Below, in pieces: positions 8,245 through 16,573 of a stretch of 64,000 bases of DNA (positions within the stretch are counted from its first letter, which is position 1; each line of letters starts with the position of its first letter). The position numbers and the translations under genes were made by a program. Origin of the DNA: Mycolicibacterium tusciae JS617 (GTDB taxonomy: Bacteria > Actinomycetota > Actinomycetes > Mycobacteriales > Mycobacteriaceae); NCBI RefSeq assembly GCF_000243415.2, contig NZ_KI912270.1, forward strand, positions 6,405,837 to 6,469,836, given 5' to 3'. A model generated the notes under the pieces. That model saw nothing but the letters and a program-made list of their open reading frames with translations, did not search any database and had not been told where the DNA came from.

Positions 8245-10026
8245 TCATTCGCTGCGACTTTGCTGTTGCTGACGCGGACGATTGGATTGACCTCGGCCGA
8301 TGTGCGACTCGGCGCGTATCCGCTCCGCCATATGCGGGTAGTGCAGTTCGAATGCGGGCCGCTCCGACCGGATCCGGGGCAGTTCGATGAAATTGTGACG
8401 CGGCGGCGGACATGTTGTGGCCCATTCCAGGGAACTGCCGTAGCCCCACGGGTCATCAACGACAACGACCTCGCCGTAGCGGTAACTCTTGAAGATGTTC
8501 CACACGAACGGCAGCATCGACGCACCCAGGGTGAACGCGCCGATCGTCGACACGACGTTCAAGGTGGTGAATCCGTCGGTGGGCAGGTAGTCGGCGTAGC
8601 GGCGCGGCATACCTTCGTTCCCGAGCCAGTGCTGCACCAGGAACGTCGTGTGGAAGCCGATGAGCGTCAGCCAGAAGTGCAGCTTGCCTAGGCGCTCGTC
8701 GAGCAGTCGGCCCGTCATCTTTGGGAACCAGAAGTAGATGCCCGCGTAGGTGGCGAAGACGATTGTGCCGAAGAGCACGTAGTGGAAGTGCGCGACAAGG
8801 AAGTAGGTGTCGGTGACGTGGAAGTCGAGCGGCGGGCTGGCCAGCATGACACCCGACAGACCACCGAGCAGGAAGGTGACAAGGAAGCCCACCGAAAACA
8901 GCATCGGTGTCTCAAATGTCAACTGCCCGTGCCACATGGTGCCGATCCAGTTGAAGAATTTGATACCGGTCGGGATGGCGATCAAATACGACATGAATGA
9001 GAAGAACGGCAGGAGTACAGCGCCCGTGGCGAACATATGGTGAGCCCAGACCGCGGTCGACAGGGCCGCGATGGTCACCGTCGCGTACACCATGGCGGTG
9101 TAACCGAACACTGGTTTGCGGCTGAACACCGGCACAATTTCGGTGATGATGCCGAAGAACGGGATCGCGACTATGTACACCTCGGGGTGGCCAAAGAACC
9201 AAAACAAGTGTTGCCACAGGATGACCCCGCCATTGGCCGGGTCGTAGATGTGTCCGCCTAGGTGCCGGTCCACCGCCAACCCGAGCAGTGCCGCCGCCAG
9301 CAGCGGGAACACCATCAGCATCATGATGCTGGTGATCAGAATGTTCCAGGTGAAGATCGGCATGCGAAACATCGTCATCCCGGGCGCGCGCATGCACACC
9401 ACGGTGGTGATCATGTTGACCGCCCCCAGGATCGTGCCGAGACCAGCGATGACCAAGCCCATGATCCACAGATCGGCGCCTGCGCCGGGCGAATGCAACG
9501 CGTCACTGAGCGGGGTGTAGGCGGTCCACCCGAAATCCGCCGCGCCGCCCGGAGTGAGGAAACCGGCGACGGTGACCAGCGCGCCGAACAGATACAGCCA
9601 GTAACTGAGGGCATTCAGCCGCGGGAAAGCCACGTCTGGCGCACCGATCTGTAGCGGCAGAATGCAATTGGCGAAACCAAACACGATCGGGGTGGCATAC
9701 AGCAGCAACATGATCGTGCCATGCATAGTGAACAGTTGGTTGTACTGCTCATTGGACAAGAACTGCAGCCCCGGCGCCCCCAATTCCGAACGCATCAGTA
9801 GCGCCATCACGCCGCCGGCCATAAAGAAGCCGATCGACGTCGCTGTGTACATGATGCCCAGCAGCTTGGGGTCGGTGGTCGTCACCATCCGGTAGACGAA
9901 CGAGCCCTTGACTCCCCGCCGCGGCGAAAACGGTCGGGAGGGTGTCAGTTCGGTCAGTCTGTCGATGGTGCTCACGGTGTGCCCGCAACGGCGAGGGAAT
10001 GGGCCATCCTGTGCGCCATGTGCCAT
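8245..10026 (-). CDS. ctaD: Cytochrome c oxidase subunit I, aa3-type (additional copy)
   Basis: 593 residues, full length, with the catalytic metal ligands: [10 protein letters not shown] (haem a), FFGHPEVYI (CuB His cross-linked to Tyr), [11 protein letters not shown] (two CuB His) and [10 protein letters not shown] (haem a3 and a). It closely matches mycobacterial CtaD, including [18 protein letters not shown] and the tail [13 protein letters not shown]. It is the proton-pumping subunit of the bc1-aa3 supercomplex. No subunit II, III or assembly gene is nearby, so it must borrow core subunits. ATG 10026 has GGAG eight bases upstream. It sits downstream of DUF2249 and a DosR-like site, suggesting hypoxia control. 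Confidence 0.93.
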   Translation of the reverse strand: MAHGAQDGPFPRRCGHTVSTIDRLTELTPSRPFSPRRGVKGSFVYRMVTTTDPKLLGIMYTATSIGFFMAGGVMALLMRSELGAPGLQFLSNEQYNQLFTMHGTIMLLLYATPIVFGFANCILPLQIGAPDVAFPRLNALSYWLYLFGALVTVAGFLTPGGAADFGWTAYTPLSDALHSPGAGADLWIMGLVIAGLGTILGAVNMITTVVCMRAPGMTMFRMPIFTWNILITSIMMLMVFPLLAAALLGLAVDRHLGGHIYDPANGGVILWQHLFWFFGHPEVYIVAIPFFGIITEIVPVFSRKPVFGYTAMVYATVTIAALSTAVWAHHMFATGAVLLPFFSFMSYLIAIPTGIKFFNWIGTMWHGQLTFETPMLFSVGFLVTFLLGGLSGVMLASPPLDFHVTDTYFLVAHFHYVLFGTIVFATYAGIYFWFPKMTGRLLDERLGKLHFWLTLIGFHTTFLVQHWLGNEGMPRRYADYLPTDGFTTLNVVSTIGAFTLGASMLPFVWNIFKSYRYGEVVVVDDPWGYGSSLEWATTCPPPRHNFIELPRIRSERPAFELHYPHMAERIRAESHIGRGQSNRPRQQQQSRSE

Positions 10027-10048
10027 CACTTCCACTCCGGTTCCTATT

Positions 10049-10068
10049 TACCGGACTATAGCCCTTTA
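10049..10068 (-). promoter_or_regulatory. DosR-like box upstream of ctaD
   Basis: Read on the minus strand the site is TAAAGGGCTATAGTCCGGTA, about 14 of 20 matches to the DosR consensus TTSGGGACTWWAGTCCCSAA, with the core CTATAGTCC intact. It lies some 22 bases before the ctaD start. It also contains TATAGT, a possible -10. The neighbouring fdxA and Rv1733c-like genes belong to families in the M. tuberculosis DosR regulon. Confidence 0.45.
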
Positions 10069-10168
10069 AACTGTTTTAGGTAAGGGCCGTCGGGCGGGGT
10101 GGAGGCCGACGTAGGCCACCACGCTGTGGACCAATGTGTTCCCTTGCGGGCGTTGAACAGTGGCGATG

Positions 10169-10459
10169 TCAGCGCAGGCCTGCGACGCCGGGTTCGGTGA
10201 TTCGGACGATCCGGATTCGCCACAGTCTGTCAGCCTGGCTGCCCTCCAGGTAGCGCCAGTCGTAAGCCCCGGGACGGTCGCGGGCGAACTCCTCGCGCAG
10301 GTGCACCGGGTCGTGGCTGTTGACGAGCACGAACGACTCGCCGGCGGCCAGCGCGTCGAAGCGAGCGAAGATCATCGGGTGCCGTTGGGGTTTGGGTATC
10401 TCCCGCACGTCCAACTCGTCGGTGTAAGCGGTGGTGTGCGGATCGTCGAAGATAGTCAT
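10169..10459 (-). CDS. DUF2249 domain protein
   Basis: 96 residues with the DUF2249 signatures LDVREIPKPQRHPMIFARFD, FVLVNSHDPVHLREEF and YDWRYLEGSQADRLWRIRI. DUF2249 (SirA/TusA-like fold) proteins are often found with hemerythrin, NO-reductase or oxidase genes, but their role is unknown. ATG 10459 has AGGA seven bases upstream; GTG 10465 is also in frame. It is divergent from fdxA by 47 bases and upstream of ctaD on the same strand. Confidence 0.82.
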   Translation of the reverse strand: MTIFDDPHTTAYTDELDVREIPKPQRHPMIFARFDALAAGESFVLVNSHDPVHLREEFARDRPGAYDWRYLEGSQADRLWRIRIVRITEPGVAGLR

Positions 10460-10465
10460 GAACAC

Positions 10466-10506
10466 ATCCTATTCCTACAAGTACTAATTGGAGTAATGTA
10501 GGGCAC
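10466..10506. promoter_or_regulatory. Divergent AT-rich promoter, DUF2249 / fdxA
   Basis: This 41-base gap contains AGTACT and the inverted repeat TACT-AATTGG-AGTA. Both genes must start from here, so any bound regulator would act on both. The coupled regulator at 10851 is the obvious candidate (inference). Confidence 0.35.
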
Positions 10507-10851
10507 GTGACCTACGTGATTGGACAACCGTGCGTGGACATCAAGGACCGTGCCTGCGTGGACGAGTGCCCGGTGGACTGCATCTATGAGGGCGCACGGA
10601 TGCTATACATCCACCCCGACGAGTGTGTCGACTGCGGAGCCTGTGAACCGGTGTGCCCGGTGGAAGCGATCTACTATGAAGACGACCTGCCCGAGCCGCT
10701 GCGGCCCTATATCGATGAGAACGTCAAGTTTTTCACCGACACTCTGCCCGGGCAGACCGCTCCCCTGGGATCACCCGGAGGAGCCGCGAAACTCGGTGCC
10801 GTCGATGCGGACACCCCCATGGTGGCGGCCTTGGCGCCGCAGGGCGACTGA
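10507..10851 (+). CDS. fdxA: 7Fe (3Fe-4S/4Fe-4S) ferredoxin
   Basis: 114 residues. Cysteines 9, 17 and 50 should hold a 3Fe-4S cluster and 21, 40, 43 and 46 a 4Fe-4S cluster (CVDECPVDCIYEG and CVDCGACEPVCP). The N-terminus (MTYVIGQPCVDIKD) and the tail (LPGQTAPLGSPGGAAKLG) match FdxA, which in M. tuberculosis is hypoxia-induced through DosR. It carries low-potential electrons in the cytosol, possibly from the reductase at 2863. It starts at GTG 10507 with a TAGGG upstream. Its stop overlaps the start of the next regulator gene (TGATG), so the two are coupled. Confidence 0.93.
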   Translation: MTYVIGQPCVDIKDRACVDECPVDCIYEGARMLYIHPDECVDCGACEPVCPVEAIYYEDDLPEPLRPYIDENVKFFTDTLPGQTAPLGSPGGAAKLGAVDADTPMVAALAPQGD

Positions 10852-11540
10852 TGCCTACCGACGCCACCACGCATCAACCGGGGATGGCACCCCCGGGACG
10901 CCGAGACATCATCTTGCAGTTGCTGCGTACCTCCGTGGAGCCGCGCAGCATCGCCAGTATTGCCGACGAACTTGGCTTGCACCCCAATACGATTCGATTT
11001 CACATTGATGCGCTGCTGCGTACTGGCCGCGTCGACCAAATCCGGGGTGACTCGGCTGGCCGCGGCCGTCCCCCGGTCCTGTTTCGTGCCAGCCGCCGGA
11101 TGGACCCCACCGGGCCGACGAACTATCGGCTACTCGCCGGTATTCTCACCGGCTATGTAGCCCGCGAACCCGATGCCGCCGGCATCGCCGCCCAGCTGGG
11201 CCGCTCGACCAGCCCGGCGTTGGTCGAACCCGCGCAGCGCGCGCCGTCGAAAACCCGCGCGGTCACCGAATTGGTTGAGTTGCTGGCGGAGTTGGGCTTT
11301 GAGCCCGAACCTGCCGATGGTCCGCGTGCGCGCGAGATCCGATTACGACACTGTCCTTTTCAAAACCTGGCCGAACAACACGGCGAGGTGATCTGCGCTG
11401 TGCACCTGGGTCTGATGCAGGGTGCGCTGACCGCGATGCGAGCACCGGTCACCGTAGACCGTCTCGACCCGTTCGTCGAGCCCGACTTATGTGTGGCGCA
11501 CCTGGCACCCGCACCGGCCGGTGATCGCGAATCGCCATGA
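10851..11540 (+). CDS. Winged-helix regulator with Fe-S-type cysteine triad (paralogue 3)
   Basis: 229 residues. The winged helix lies at residues 18-70 (RRDIILQLLRTSVEP, IADELGLHPNTIRFHIDALLRTGRV). The sensor half has RHCPFQNLAEQH, EVICAVHLGLMQG and PFVEPDLCVAHLA, giving C-X13-C-X31-C. It is close to the regulator at 2059 in both halves. The start overlaps the fdxA stop by one base and the stop overlaps the next start (ATGA), so it belongs to a four-gene operon. An Fe-S or redox sensor controlling its own ferredoxin operon is a reasonable inference. Confidence 0.84.
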   Translation: MPTDATTHQPGMAPPGRRDIILQLLRTSVEPRSIASIADELGLHPNTIRFHIDALLRTGRVDQIRGDSAGRGRPPVLFRASRRMDPTGPTNYRLLAGILTGYVAREPDAAGIAAQLGRSTSPALVEPAQRAPSKTRAVTELVELLAELGFEPEPADGPRAREIRLRHCPFQNLAEQHGEVICAVHLGLMQGALTAMRAPVTVDRLDPFVEPDLCVAHLAPAPAGDRESP

Positions 11541-11728
11541 CCGACCTTGCGATCCGGGTGACCGCCGCGGTGACACTGATATGGCTGGGGATGGTGTTGG
11601 CGAGAACGTGTACTGGCCGGCCAGGACCCACCGCGCTCACGCGCCCACCCCGCCTACGTCGGCACGGAAGCGCTCAAGCTCGCCGGGTGACGATGCCGGC
11701 AGCGACAACCGAAGGAGAAGTCCCATGA
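11537..11728 (+). CDS. Small single-span membrane protein, unrecognised
   Basis: 63 residues: an N-terminal hydrophobic helix (IRVTAAVTLIWLGMVLA) followed by an Arg/Pro-rich tail. I do not recognise a family. Its reality rests on context: it starts in an ATGA overlap with the preceding regulator and ends in another ATGA overlap with the next gene, an arrangement unlikely for a chance frame. It may anchor or modulate the ferredoxin/regulator pair, but nothing in the sequence says so directly. Confidence 0.5.
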   Translation: MTDLAIRVTAAVTLIWLGMVLARTCTGRPGPTALTRPPRLRRHGSAQARRVTMPAATTEGEVP

Positions 11729-12012
11729 GTGGTCATTGGCCGATCCTCGAGGCGCTCGGCGATCACGACTATCTGGTCCGATTTCGGCGCGACGAGGACA
11801 CCGTTGTCGTGCGTGTGCACGCCGACCCCGAGGTGGTTCAACAAATCGCCGATGACGAGCAGCGCGTCGTCGAAGCGACCGCGGCCTACCTCATCGCGCG
11901 TCAAAGCGCGGACGACCTGCCTGAGCAGGTTGACCTCGATGCGGTTGCCGCCGCCTACGACACCTATGTCGAGGATCTGCACCGCCAGTTGACACCGTCG
12001 TCGAGTCACTGA
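11725..12012 (+). CDS. Conserved-looking hypothetical protein
   Basis: 95 residues, acidic and soluble. It opens with MSGHWPILEALGDHDYLVRF, followed by a beta-rich DTVVVRVHADPEVV and a helical half (DEQRVVEATAAYLIARQ, VAAAYDTYVEDLHRQ). GAAGGAG nine bases upstream fixes ATG 11725. Codon use is typical of the genome. I cannot name a domain. It is the last gene of the fdxA operon. Confidence 0.72.
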   Translation: MSGHWPILEALGDHDYLVRFRRDEDTVVVRVHADPEVVQQIADDEQRVVEATAAYLIARQSADDLPEQVDLDAVAAAYDTYVEDLHRQLTPSSSH

Positions 12013-12142
12013 GATGGCTGACCATGCCTGCTGTTGACATACGACAAAGCACCGCGACCACGTTGTGTACCTGGGGCAAGCGCTGTGGCGGACCTCGGTA
12101 CCACGATGGAGCTAACCGTGCGTCGAACCGTGGAGGTGGTTG

Positions 12143-12244
12143 ATGGTCAACATCAAGCGAAACGATGCCACAGCTGCGGATCGCACCAGTAGCAGTCTGC
12201 GCATCGCCAGGCGAAGTCGATTCGTAGAGCGAGGATTCCGATGA
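12143..12244 (+). CDS. Possible 33-residue leader ORF
   Basis: GGAGG sits five bases before ATG 12143 and the frame ends in CGATGA, overlapping the start of the Rv1733c-like gene. The product is short and Arg-rich and matches nothing known to me. It could be a coupled leader peptide. A second frame from ATG 12104 reads 28 residues with a CxxC pair and is an alternative. Confidence 0.35.
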   Translation: MVNIKRNDATAADRTSSSLRIARRSRFVERGFR

Positions 12245-12915
12245 ATCGCTACGGGCCTCACGATCAACGCCGGGCGACCCACCCGCGTCCTGAGGACGTC
12301 GAGATGGACACCTTCACCATCCGCCTACCCAGGTGGCCAATTGTGCTGCGGCTGCTGGGACGCGATCCACTGGTCCGCAAGACGGACCGGATCGAGGCAT
12401 TGGTCTTGGTGCTGGCTGTCGTGGTATCGCTGCTCGCGGCCCCGATCACTGCTGCCATCGGAACGGCGGTCTATGACGGGAATCGACATACCTACGCCGA
12501 GCAGGCCCGCACCCGCCACACCGTGACCGCGACAATCACCGACGTCCCTGCCTCCCATCAAATCTTGAGAGCAAGTACTACCAACGTCATGGCTCGGTGG
12601 ACTACGGACGGGACGGAAAACACCGGCACCATCGAGGCGCAATCGACAGCCGAGATCGACGACACCATTGAGATCTGGGTCGATGACAACGGCGAGCAGG
12701 TGCCCGCACCGGCGCCGACTTCGCGCGCCGCCACGGAAGCAGCACTGGGCGCGCTGGTGATCTGGATGAGCGTGGCCGCCATCGCAGCGACCCTGATTAC
12801 CGTCACCCGGGCCGTTTGTGACCGTATCCGCTTCGCCGGATGGCAACACGCCCTCGACAGCTTGGTCGGCCACGGCGACGGGCACCAGCATCCCGGTCGC
12901 AGGCCGGAAAGGTGA
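12241..12915 (+). CDS. Rv1733c-like two-span membrane protein
   Basis: 224 residues with the layout of M. tuberculosis Rv1733c: a start region ending FTIRLPRWPIVLRLLGRDPLV, a first membrane helix (ALVLVLAVVVSLLAAPITAA), an extracytoplasmic domain with YAEQARTRHTVTATITDV, and a second helix (LGALVIWMSVAAIAATLIT) before CDRIRFAGWQHALDSL. Rv1733c is a strongly hypoxia-induced DosR-regulon antigen; the function is unknown. A possible internal start is ATG 12304. GAGG precedes ATG 12241. No clear DosR box is visible in the 228 bases upstream, so control by the fdxA operon promoter is possible. Confidence 0.85.
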   Translation: MNRYGPHDQRRATHPRPEDVEMDTFTIRLPRWPIVLRLLGRDPLVRKTDRIEALVLVLAVVVSLLAAPITAAIGTAVYDGNRHTYAEQARTRHTVTATITDVPASHQILRASTTNVMARWTTDGTENTGTIEAQSTAEIDDTIEIWVDDNGEQVPAPAPTSRAATEAALGALVIWMSVAAIAATLITVTRAVCDRIRFAGWQHALDSLVGHGDGHQHPGRRPER

Positions 12916-12921
12916 TGCTGC

Positions 12922-13092
12922 ATGACACGCCCCGACCCCGGACACGAATACAACATAGTGATGACCGCCGACGGCGCCGACGATTCAGTTATGCGAGACC
13001 GCCTACTAGGAATCGCCCTGCAGCGCTGGGAATCTGAGGGAGGGCTGTGCAATGACTCTGCCTGGCGAGCCGGTTCAGTAAATCCCGATTAG
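12922..13092 (+). CDS. DUF5994 C-terminal fragment, 56 residues
   Basis: The frame from ATG 12922 to TAG 13092 encodes YNIVMTADGADD, then LLGIALQRWESEGG, matching the last third of the DUF5994 proteins at 1319 and 19036 (IVMTASKPDD, DELLGI, HQRWESEGG). The N-terminal domain with the AWWPR motif is absent. It is either a decayed copy or a deliberately short form; GGAAAGG lies upstream and the frame is clean, so translation is possible. It lies between the Rv1733c-like and catalase genes. Confidence 0.6.
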   Translation: MTRPDPGHEYNIVMTADGADDSVMRDRLLGIALQRWESEGGLCNDSAWRAGSVNPD

Positions 13093-13116
13093 TCACTCCA
13101 CCGAAAGGCACCCGAC

Positions 13117-14571
13117 ATGACCGAGACGCGACCCACACCTCCGACGACGACCGATGCCGGCATCCCGGTGGAAAGTGACGAGCACTCGTTGACCATCGGC
13201 CCCGACGGACCGATCCTGTTGCACGATCACTATCTGATCGAACAGATGGCGGCGTTCAACCGCGAGCGCGTCCCGGAGCGCCAACCACATGCCAAGGGCA
13301 GCGGCGCCTTTGGTCGCTTCGAGGTCACCAATGACGTCAGCGCGTTCACCAAGGCGGCGGTGTTCCAGCCCGACACCACAACAGATACCGTGATCCGGTT
13401 TTCGACGGTGGCCGGCGAGCGCGGCAGCCCAGACACTTGGCGCGACCCGCGCGGGTGGGCGCTGAAGCTCTACACCACCGAGGGCAACTACGACATCGTC
13501 GGCAATAACACCCCCGTGTTCTTCATCCGCGACCCGCTCAAGTTCGGCCATTTCATTCGCTCCCAAAAGCGCCGTGCGGACAGCAACCTGCGCGACCACG
13601 ATATGCAGTGGGACTTCTGGACTCTCTCGCCAGAGTCCGCGCACCAGGTCACCTACCTGATGGGCGACCGCGGCATCCCCGCCACGTGGCGCCACATGAA
13701 CCTCTACGGTTCACACACCTACATGTGGGTGAACGCCGACGGCGAAAGGTTCTGGGTCAAATACCATTTCATCACCGACCAGGGTGTCCAGAACCTGACC
13801 CAGGCCGAGGCCGACGAGTTGGTGAAGCTCGACACCGACTATCACACCCGTGACCTGTTCGAGGCGATCGGTCGCGGTGAGCACCCTAGCTGGACCCTGA
13901 AGATGCAGATCATGCCCTTCGATGAGGCCAAAACCTACCGGTTCAACCCGTTCGACCTGACCAAGGTGTGGCCGCACTCCGACTATCCGCTGATCGAAGT
14001 CGGCCGGCTGACCCTGGACCGCAACCCCACAGACCACCACAGCCAGATCGAGCAGGGTGCGTGGGAGCCGTCCAACATGGTGCCCGGCATCGGACCCAGC
14101 CCGGACAAAATGTTGCTGGGCCGGATGTTCGCCTACGCCGACGCGCACCGCTACCGCATCGGCGCCAACTACAACCAACTACCAGTCAACGCACCGCATT
14201 CCGCGGTGCATAGCTACAGCACCGCTGGATCAATGCGCTACCAGCTGGCGACCGACCCGGTGTATGCGCCCAACTCCAAGGGCGGCCCGCTAGCCGACAC
14301 CGCGCGGTACGGCGAGCCTGCCGGTTGGCACGCCGACGGTGACTTGGTGCGCACCGCCTACACACTGCGGGCGCAGGACGACGACTGGGGCCAGGCTGGC
14401 ACCCTGGTCCGCGATGTGATGAATGAGACGGAGCGGGAACACCTGGTGGACAACGTGGTTGGTCATCTTCGGGCTGGTGTCAGCGAACGGGTGCTGGAAC
14501 GCGCCTTCGAATACTGGCGCAACATCGACCGCGACCTCGGCGATCTGATCGAAAAGGGGGTCCGGCAGTGA
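13117..14571 (+). CDS. katA: Monofunctional haem catalase (small-subunit clade)
   Basis: 484 residues, the length of clade 3 catalases. The distal His is in [17 protein letters not shown] (near residue 57), the catalytic Asn in [13 protein letters not shown] (near 130) and the proximal Tyr haem ligand in [14 protein letters not shown] (near 340). It disproportionates hydrogen peroxide in the cytosol. GAAAGG precedes the ATG. This is distinct from the bifunctional KatG of mycobacteria and so adds peroxide capacity to the island. It is followed 63 bases later by a ferredoxin gene. The symbol denotes the family, not a proven orthologue. Confidence 0.94.
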   Translation: MTETRPTPPTTTDAGIPVESDEHSLTIGPDGPILLHDHYLIEQMAAFNRERVPERQPHAKGSGAFGRFEVTNDVSAFTKAAVFQPDTTTDTVIRFSTVAGERGSPDTWRDPRGWALKLYTTEGNYDIVGNNTPVFFIRDPLKFGHFIRSQKRRADSNLRDHDMQWDFWTLSPESAHQVTYLMGDRGIPATWRHMNLYGSHTYMWVNADGERFWVKYHFITDQGVQNLTQAEADELVKLDTDYHTRDLFEAIGRGEHPSWTLKMQIMPFDEAKTYRFNPFDLTKVWPHSDYPLIEVGRLTLDRNPTDHHSQIEQGAWEPSNMVPGIGPSPDKMLLGRMFAYADAHRYRIGANYNQLPVNAPHSAVHSYSTAGSMRYQLATDPVYAPNSKGGPLADTARYGEPAGWHADGDLVRTAYTLRAQDDDWGQAGTLVRDVMNETEREHLVDNVVGHLRAGVSERVLERAFEYWRNIDRDLGDLIEKGVRQ

Positions 14572-14634
14572 ACTACAGGACCCGGCTAGGACAAAGAAGC
14601 CGACACCGAGCTCAAGGCAAGTGAAGGAGATGGC

Positions 14635-14832
14635 ATGCGTGTCGTAGTGGACCGTGATCGCTGTGAAGGCAATGCGATCTGTGTAAAAACGGCGCCCGAG
14701 GTGTTTGCACTCGACGATGACGAATATGCCATGGTCACCGCCGACCCCGTCCCAGTCGAGCAGGAGACGCTCGCCGAGCGCGCCATCGCCGAGTGTCCGC
14801 GGACGGCCCTGTCGCAACGACTAAGCGGCTGA
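14635..14832 (+). CDS. Mycobacterial 3Fe-4S ferredoxin (FdxD-like)
   Basis: 65 residues. The cluster motif is CEGNAIC (Cys10 and Cys16) with the third ligand in IAECPRTAL (Cys54). The position that is Cys in 4Fe-4S proteins is Asn13, as in several P450-partner ferredoxins of mycobacteria. It resembles FdxD (MRVVVDRDRCEGNA). Such proteins pass electrons from an NAD(P)H reductase to a P450, yet no P450 gene is in this window. GAAGGAG precedes the ATG. The reductase at 2863 is the nearest possible donor. Confidence 0.9.
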   Translation: MRVVVDRDRCEGNAICVKTAPEVFALDDDEYAMVTADPVPVEQETLAERAIAECPRTALSQRLSG

Positions 14833-15098
14833 CGACGCCGACGAAGTGTCGAGCGCTGAGGAACTGTTGGCGATCGCGATGCGCGCGGCGAACGATCACC
14901 GTCCCGCATCGTGACGGGCCACCGCGCCGGGTCCGACGGTGAAACATGACGGCCGTTGGGGGCTCTCCCATGGCTGGCAGCATATCGACCCGGCCGTCCA
15001 AATAGCACGCTTGGCAAAGTGCGGCGACCGGATGCCGAGCGACACGGGGAACAACTCGTCCGCACCGTTCACCCAGCCAGCATAGTTTTAATTCGATG
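14833..15098. other. Gene-poor stretch before the insertion sequence
   Basis: No convincing gene. A short in-frame stretch after the ferredoxin (EELLAIAMRAANDH, ending at TGA near 14913) looks coding-like and may be a remnant. Longer minus-strand frames here have poor composition. The IS target lies at its right edge. Confidence 0.4.
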
Positions 15099-15106
15099 TG
15101 CATATT
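15099..15106. repeat. Target-site duplication, left copy (TGCATATT)
   Basis: Identical to 16574-16581 and directly abutting the left terminal inverted repeat. Eight bases is the duplication length usual for ISL3-family elements. Confidence 0.9.
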
Positions 15107-16573
15107 GGCTCTTCGATTTTAATGGGGCAGTTGTGATTTCGCTCTCGTAGGGCGTGTCGCTGCATGGGGAGGCCCTTGGTCTTCCGAAGTCTGAAAGTTG
15201 CGAAGCATTCAGGCTGACGAAGGGAACCAAGGGCCGTGTCCGACGGTACGACATTGTTGTTTGGGCTGCCAGGAGTGCGGGTTGAGCGTGTCGAGCGCTG
15301 GGCCGACGGGACGCGAGTAGTGCACGCGGTGACCGCGAGCGAGTCCGCGGCGGCGTGCCCGTCGTGTGGGGTGTTGTCCACCTCGGTGAAGGCCCGAGTC
15401 GCCACCGCACCGAAGGATATCCCCTACGGTGAAGCACGAATCATGCTGCGGTGGCACAAGACCCGGTGGCGTTGCCGGGAGGACTACTGTGAACGCGGGT
15501 CCTTCACCGAGTCCATCGCGCAGGTGCCGGCGCGGGCCCGCACAACTCTGCGGTTGCGCACTCAGGTCGGTGCGGCGATCGGGGATGCGGCCCGTTCTGT
15601 GGCCGAGGTCGCAAACAGCCACGGCGTGTCGTGGCCGACCGCGCACCGCGCGTTCGTCGCCCACGCCGAGTCGCTGCTAGTCGAACCGCAGCCCACCGCG
15701 GTGCTGGGCATCGATGAGACCCGCCGCGGAAAGCCCAGGTGGGAACACTGCGCGGTGACGCAGGGGTGGGTGCGGGTGGACCCGTGGGACACCGGGTTCG
15801 TCGACCTGGCCGGCGATCAGGGCCTGCTGGGGCAACGGGAAGGCCGCACCGGCGCAGCGGTCATCGACTGGCTCTCTGAGCGCACCGAAGCCTTCCGCGC
15901 GGGCGTGGCCTACGTGGCCATCGACCCGGCCGCGGTCTACGCGACAGCGATCCGCACACCCGGCTTGTTGCCCAACGCGACGATCGTGGTCGATCACTTC
16001 CACCTGGTGAAGCTCGGCAACGACGCGGTGACCAAGGTGCGTCAACGGGTCACCTGGGATCTACGTGAGCGTCGTGGTCGCAAGATCGACCCGGAATGGG
16101 CCAACCGGCGACGGTTGCTGCGCGCTCGGGAACGCCTGTCGGGCAAGAGTTTCGCCAAAATGTGGAACGCCCTCATCGCCGCTGACGACACCGGTCAGAT
16201 CCTCTCAGCGTGGATCGCCAAGGAAGAACTGCGCACCCTGCTGTCCACCGTGCGCGTCGGCGGCGACCCGCACCTGACCCGGCACCGCCTGCACCGGTTC
16301 CTGTCCTGGTGCATCGATTCGCAGATCCCGGAGCTGCTGACCCTGGCCACCACCGTGGACACCTGGTGGCCCGAGATCAACGCCTTCATCGCCACCGGCA
16401 TCACCAACGCCGGCACCGAGGGCTACAACCGGCTCGTCAAGCAGGTCAAACGCACAGCGTGCGGGTTCAGAAACACAGAAAACTCGGCCCGCCGGATACG
16501 CTTCCACTGCACCCGCAAACAGCGGGCCGCAACCCAGACATCATGCTGATTGCCCGCTCAAAATCGAAGAGCC
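15107..16573 (+). mobile_element. ISL3-family insertion sequence, complete, 1467 bp
   Basis: The left end GGCTCTTCGATTTT (15107-15120) is repeated inverted at the right end (16560-16573). The repeats extend to about 23 bp with three mismatches (ending GGGCA). Flanking TGCATATT copies are identical, so the insertion is recent or well preserved. The single gene is an ISL3 transposase of normal length. The rejoined target sequence shows no obvious interrupted gene. Confidence 0.93.
15236..16549 (+). CDS. ISL3-family transposase
   Basis: 437 residues. The N-terminal zinc ribbon (ACPSCGVLST and RWRCREDYCERGSF) and helix-turn-helix (SVAEVANSHGVSWPTAHRAF) bind the IS ends. The DDE catalytic residues appear in VLGIDETRRG, IVVDHFHLVKL and NAGTEGYNRLVKQVKR. 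The frame is intact from GTG 15236 to a stop 24 bases before the right terminus, so the element may be active. The IS1557 group of M. tuberculosis belongs to the same family. Confidence 0.95.
   Translation: MSDGTTLLFGLPGVRVERVERWADGTRVVHAVTASESAAACPSCGVLSTSVKARVATAPKDIPYGEARIMLRWHKTRWRCREDYCERGSFTESIAQVPARARTTLRLRTQVGAAIGDAARSVAEVANSHGVSWPTAHRAFVAHAESLLVEPQPTAVLGIDETRRGKPRWEHCAVTQGWVRVDPWDTGFVDLAGDQGLLGQREGRTGAAVIDWLSERTEAFRAGVAYVAIDPAAVYATAIRTPGLLPNATIVVDHFHLVKLGNDAVTKVRQRVTWDLRERRGRKIDPEWANRRRLLRARERLSGKSFAKMWNALIAADDTGQILSAWIAKEELRTLLSTVRVGGDPHLTRHRLHRFLSWCIDSQIPELLTLATTVDTWWPEINAFIATGITNAGTEGYNRLVKQVKRTACGFRNTENSARRIRFHCTRKQRAATQTSC

Noticed and set aside
12030..12065. TTGACA as promoter of the Rv1733c-like gene
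   Set aside because: No acceptable -10 at 16-18 bases downstream.
14735..15103. Minus-strand 122-codon frame before the IS, starting next to the target site
   Set aside because: Considered as a gene disrupted by the IS, but the rejoined sequence gives no longer frame and the product has random Arg-rich composition.
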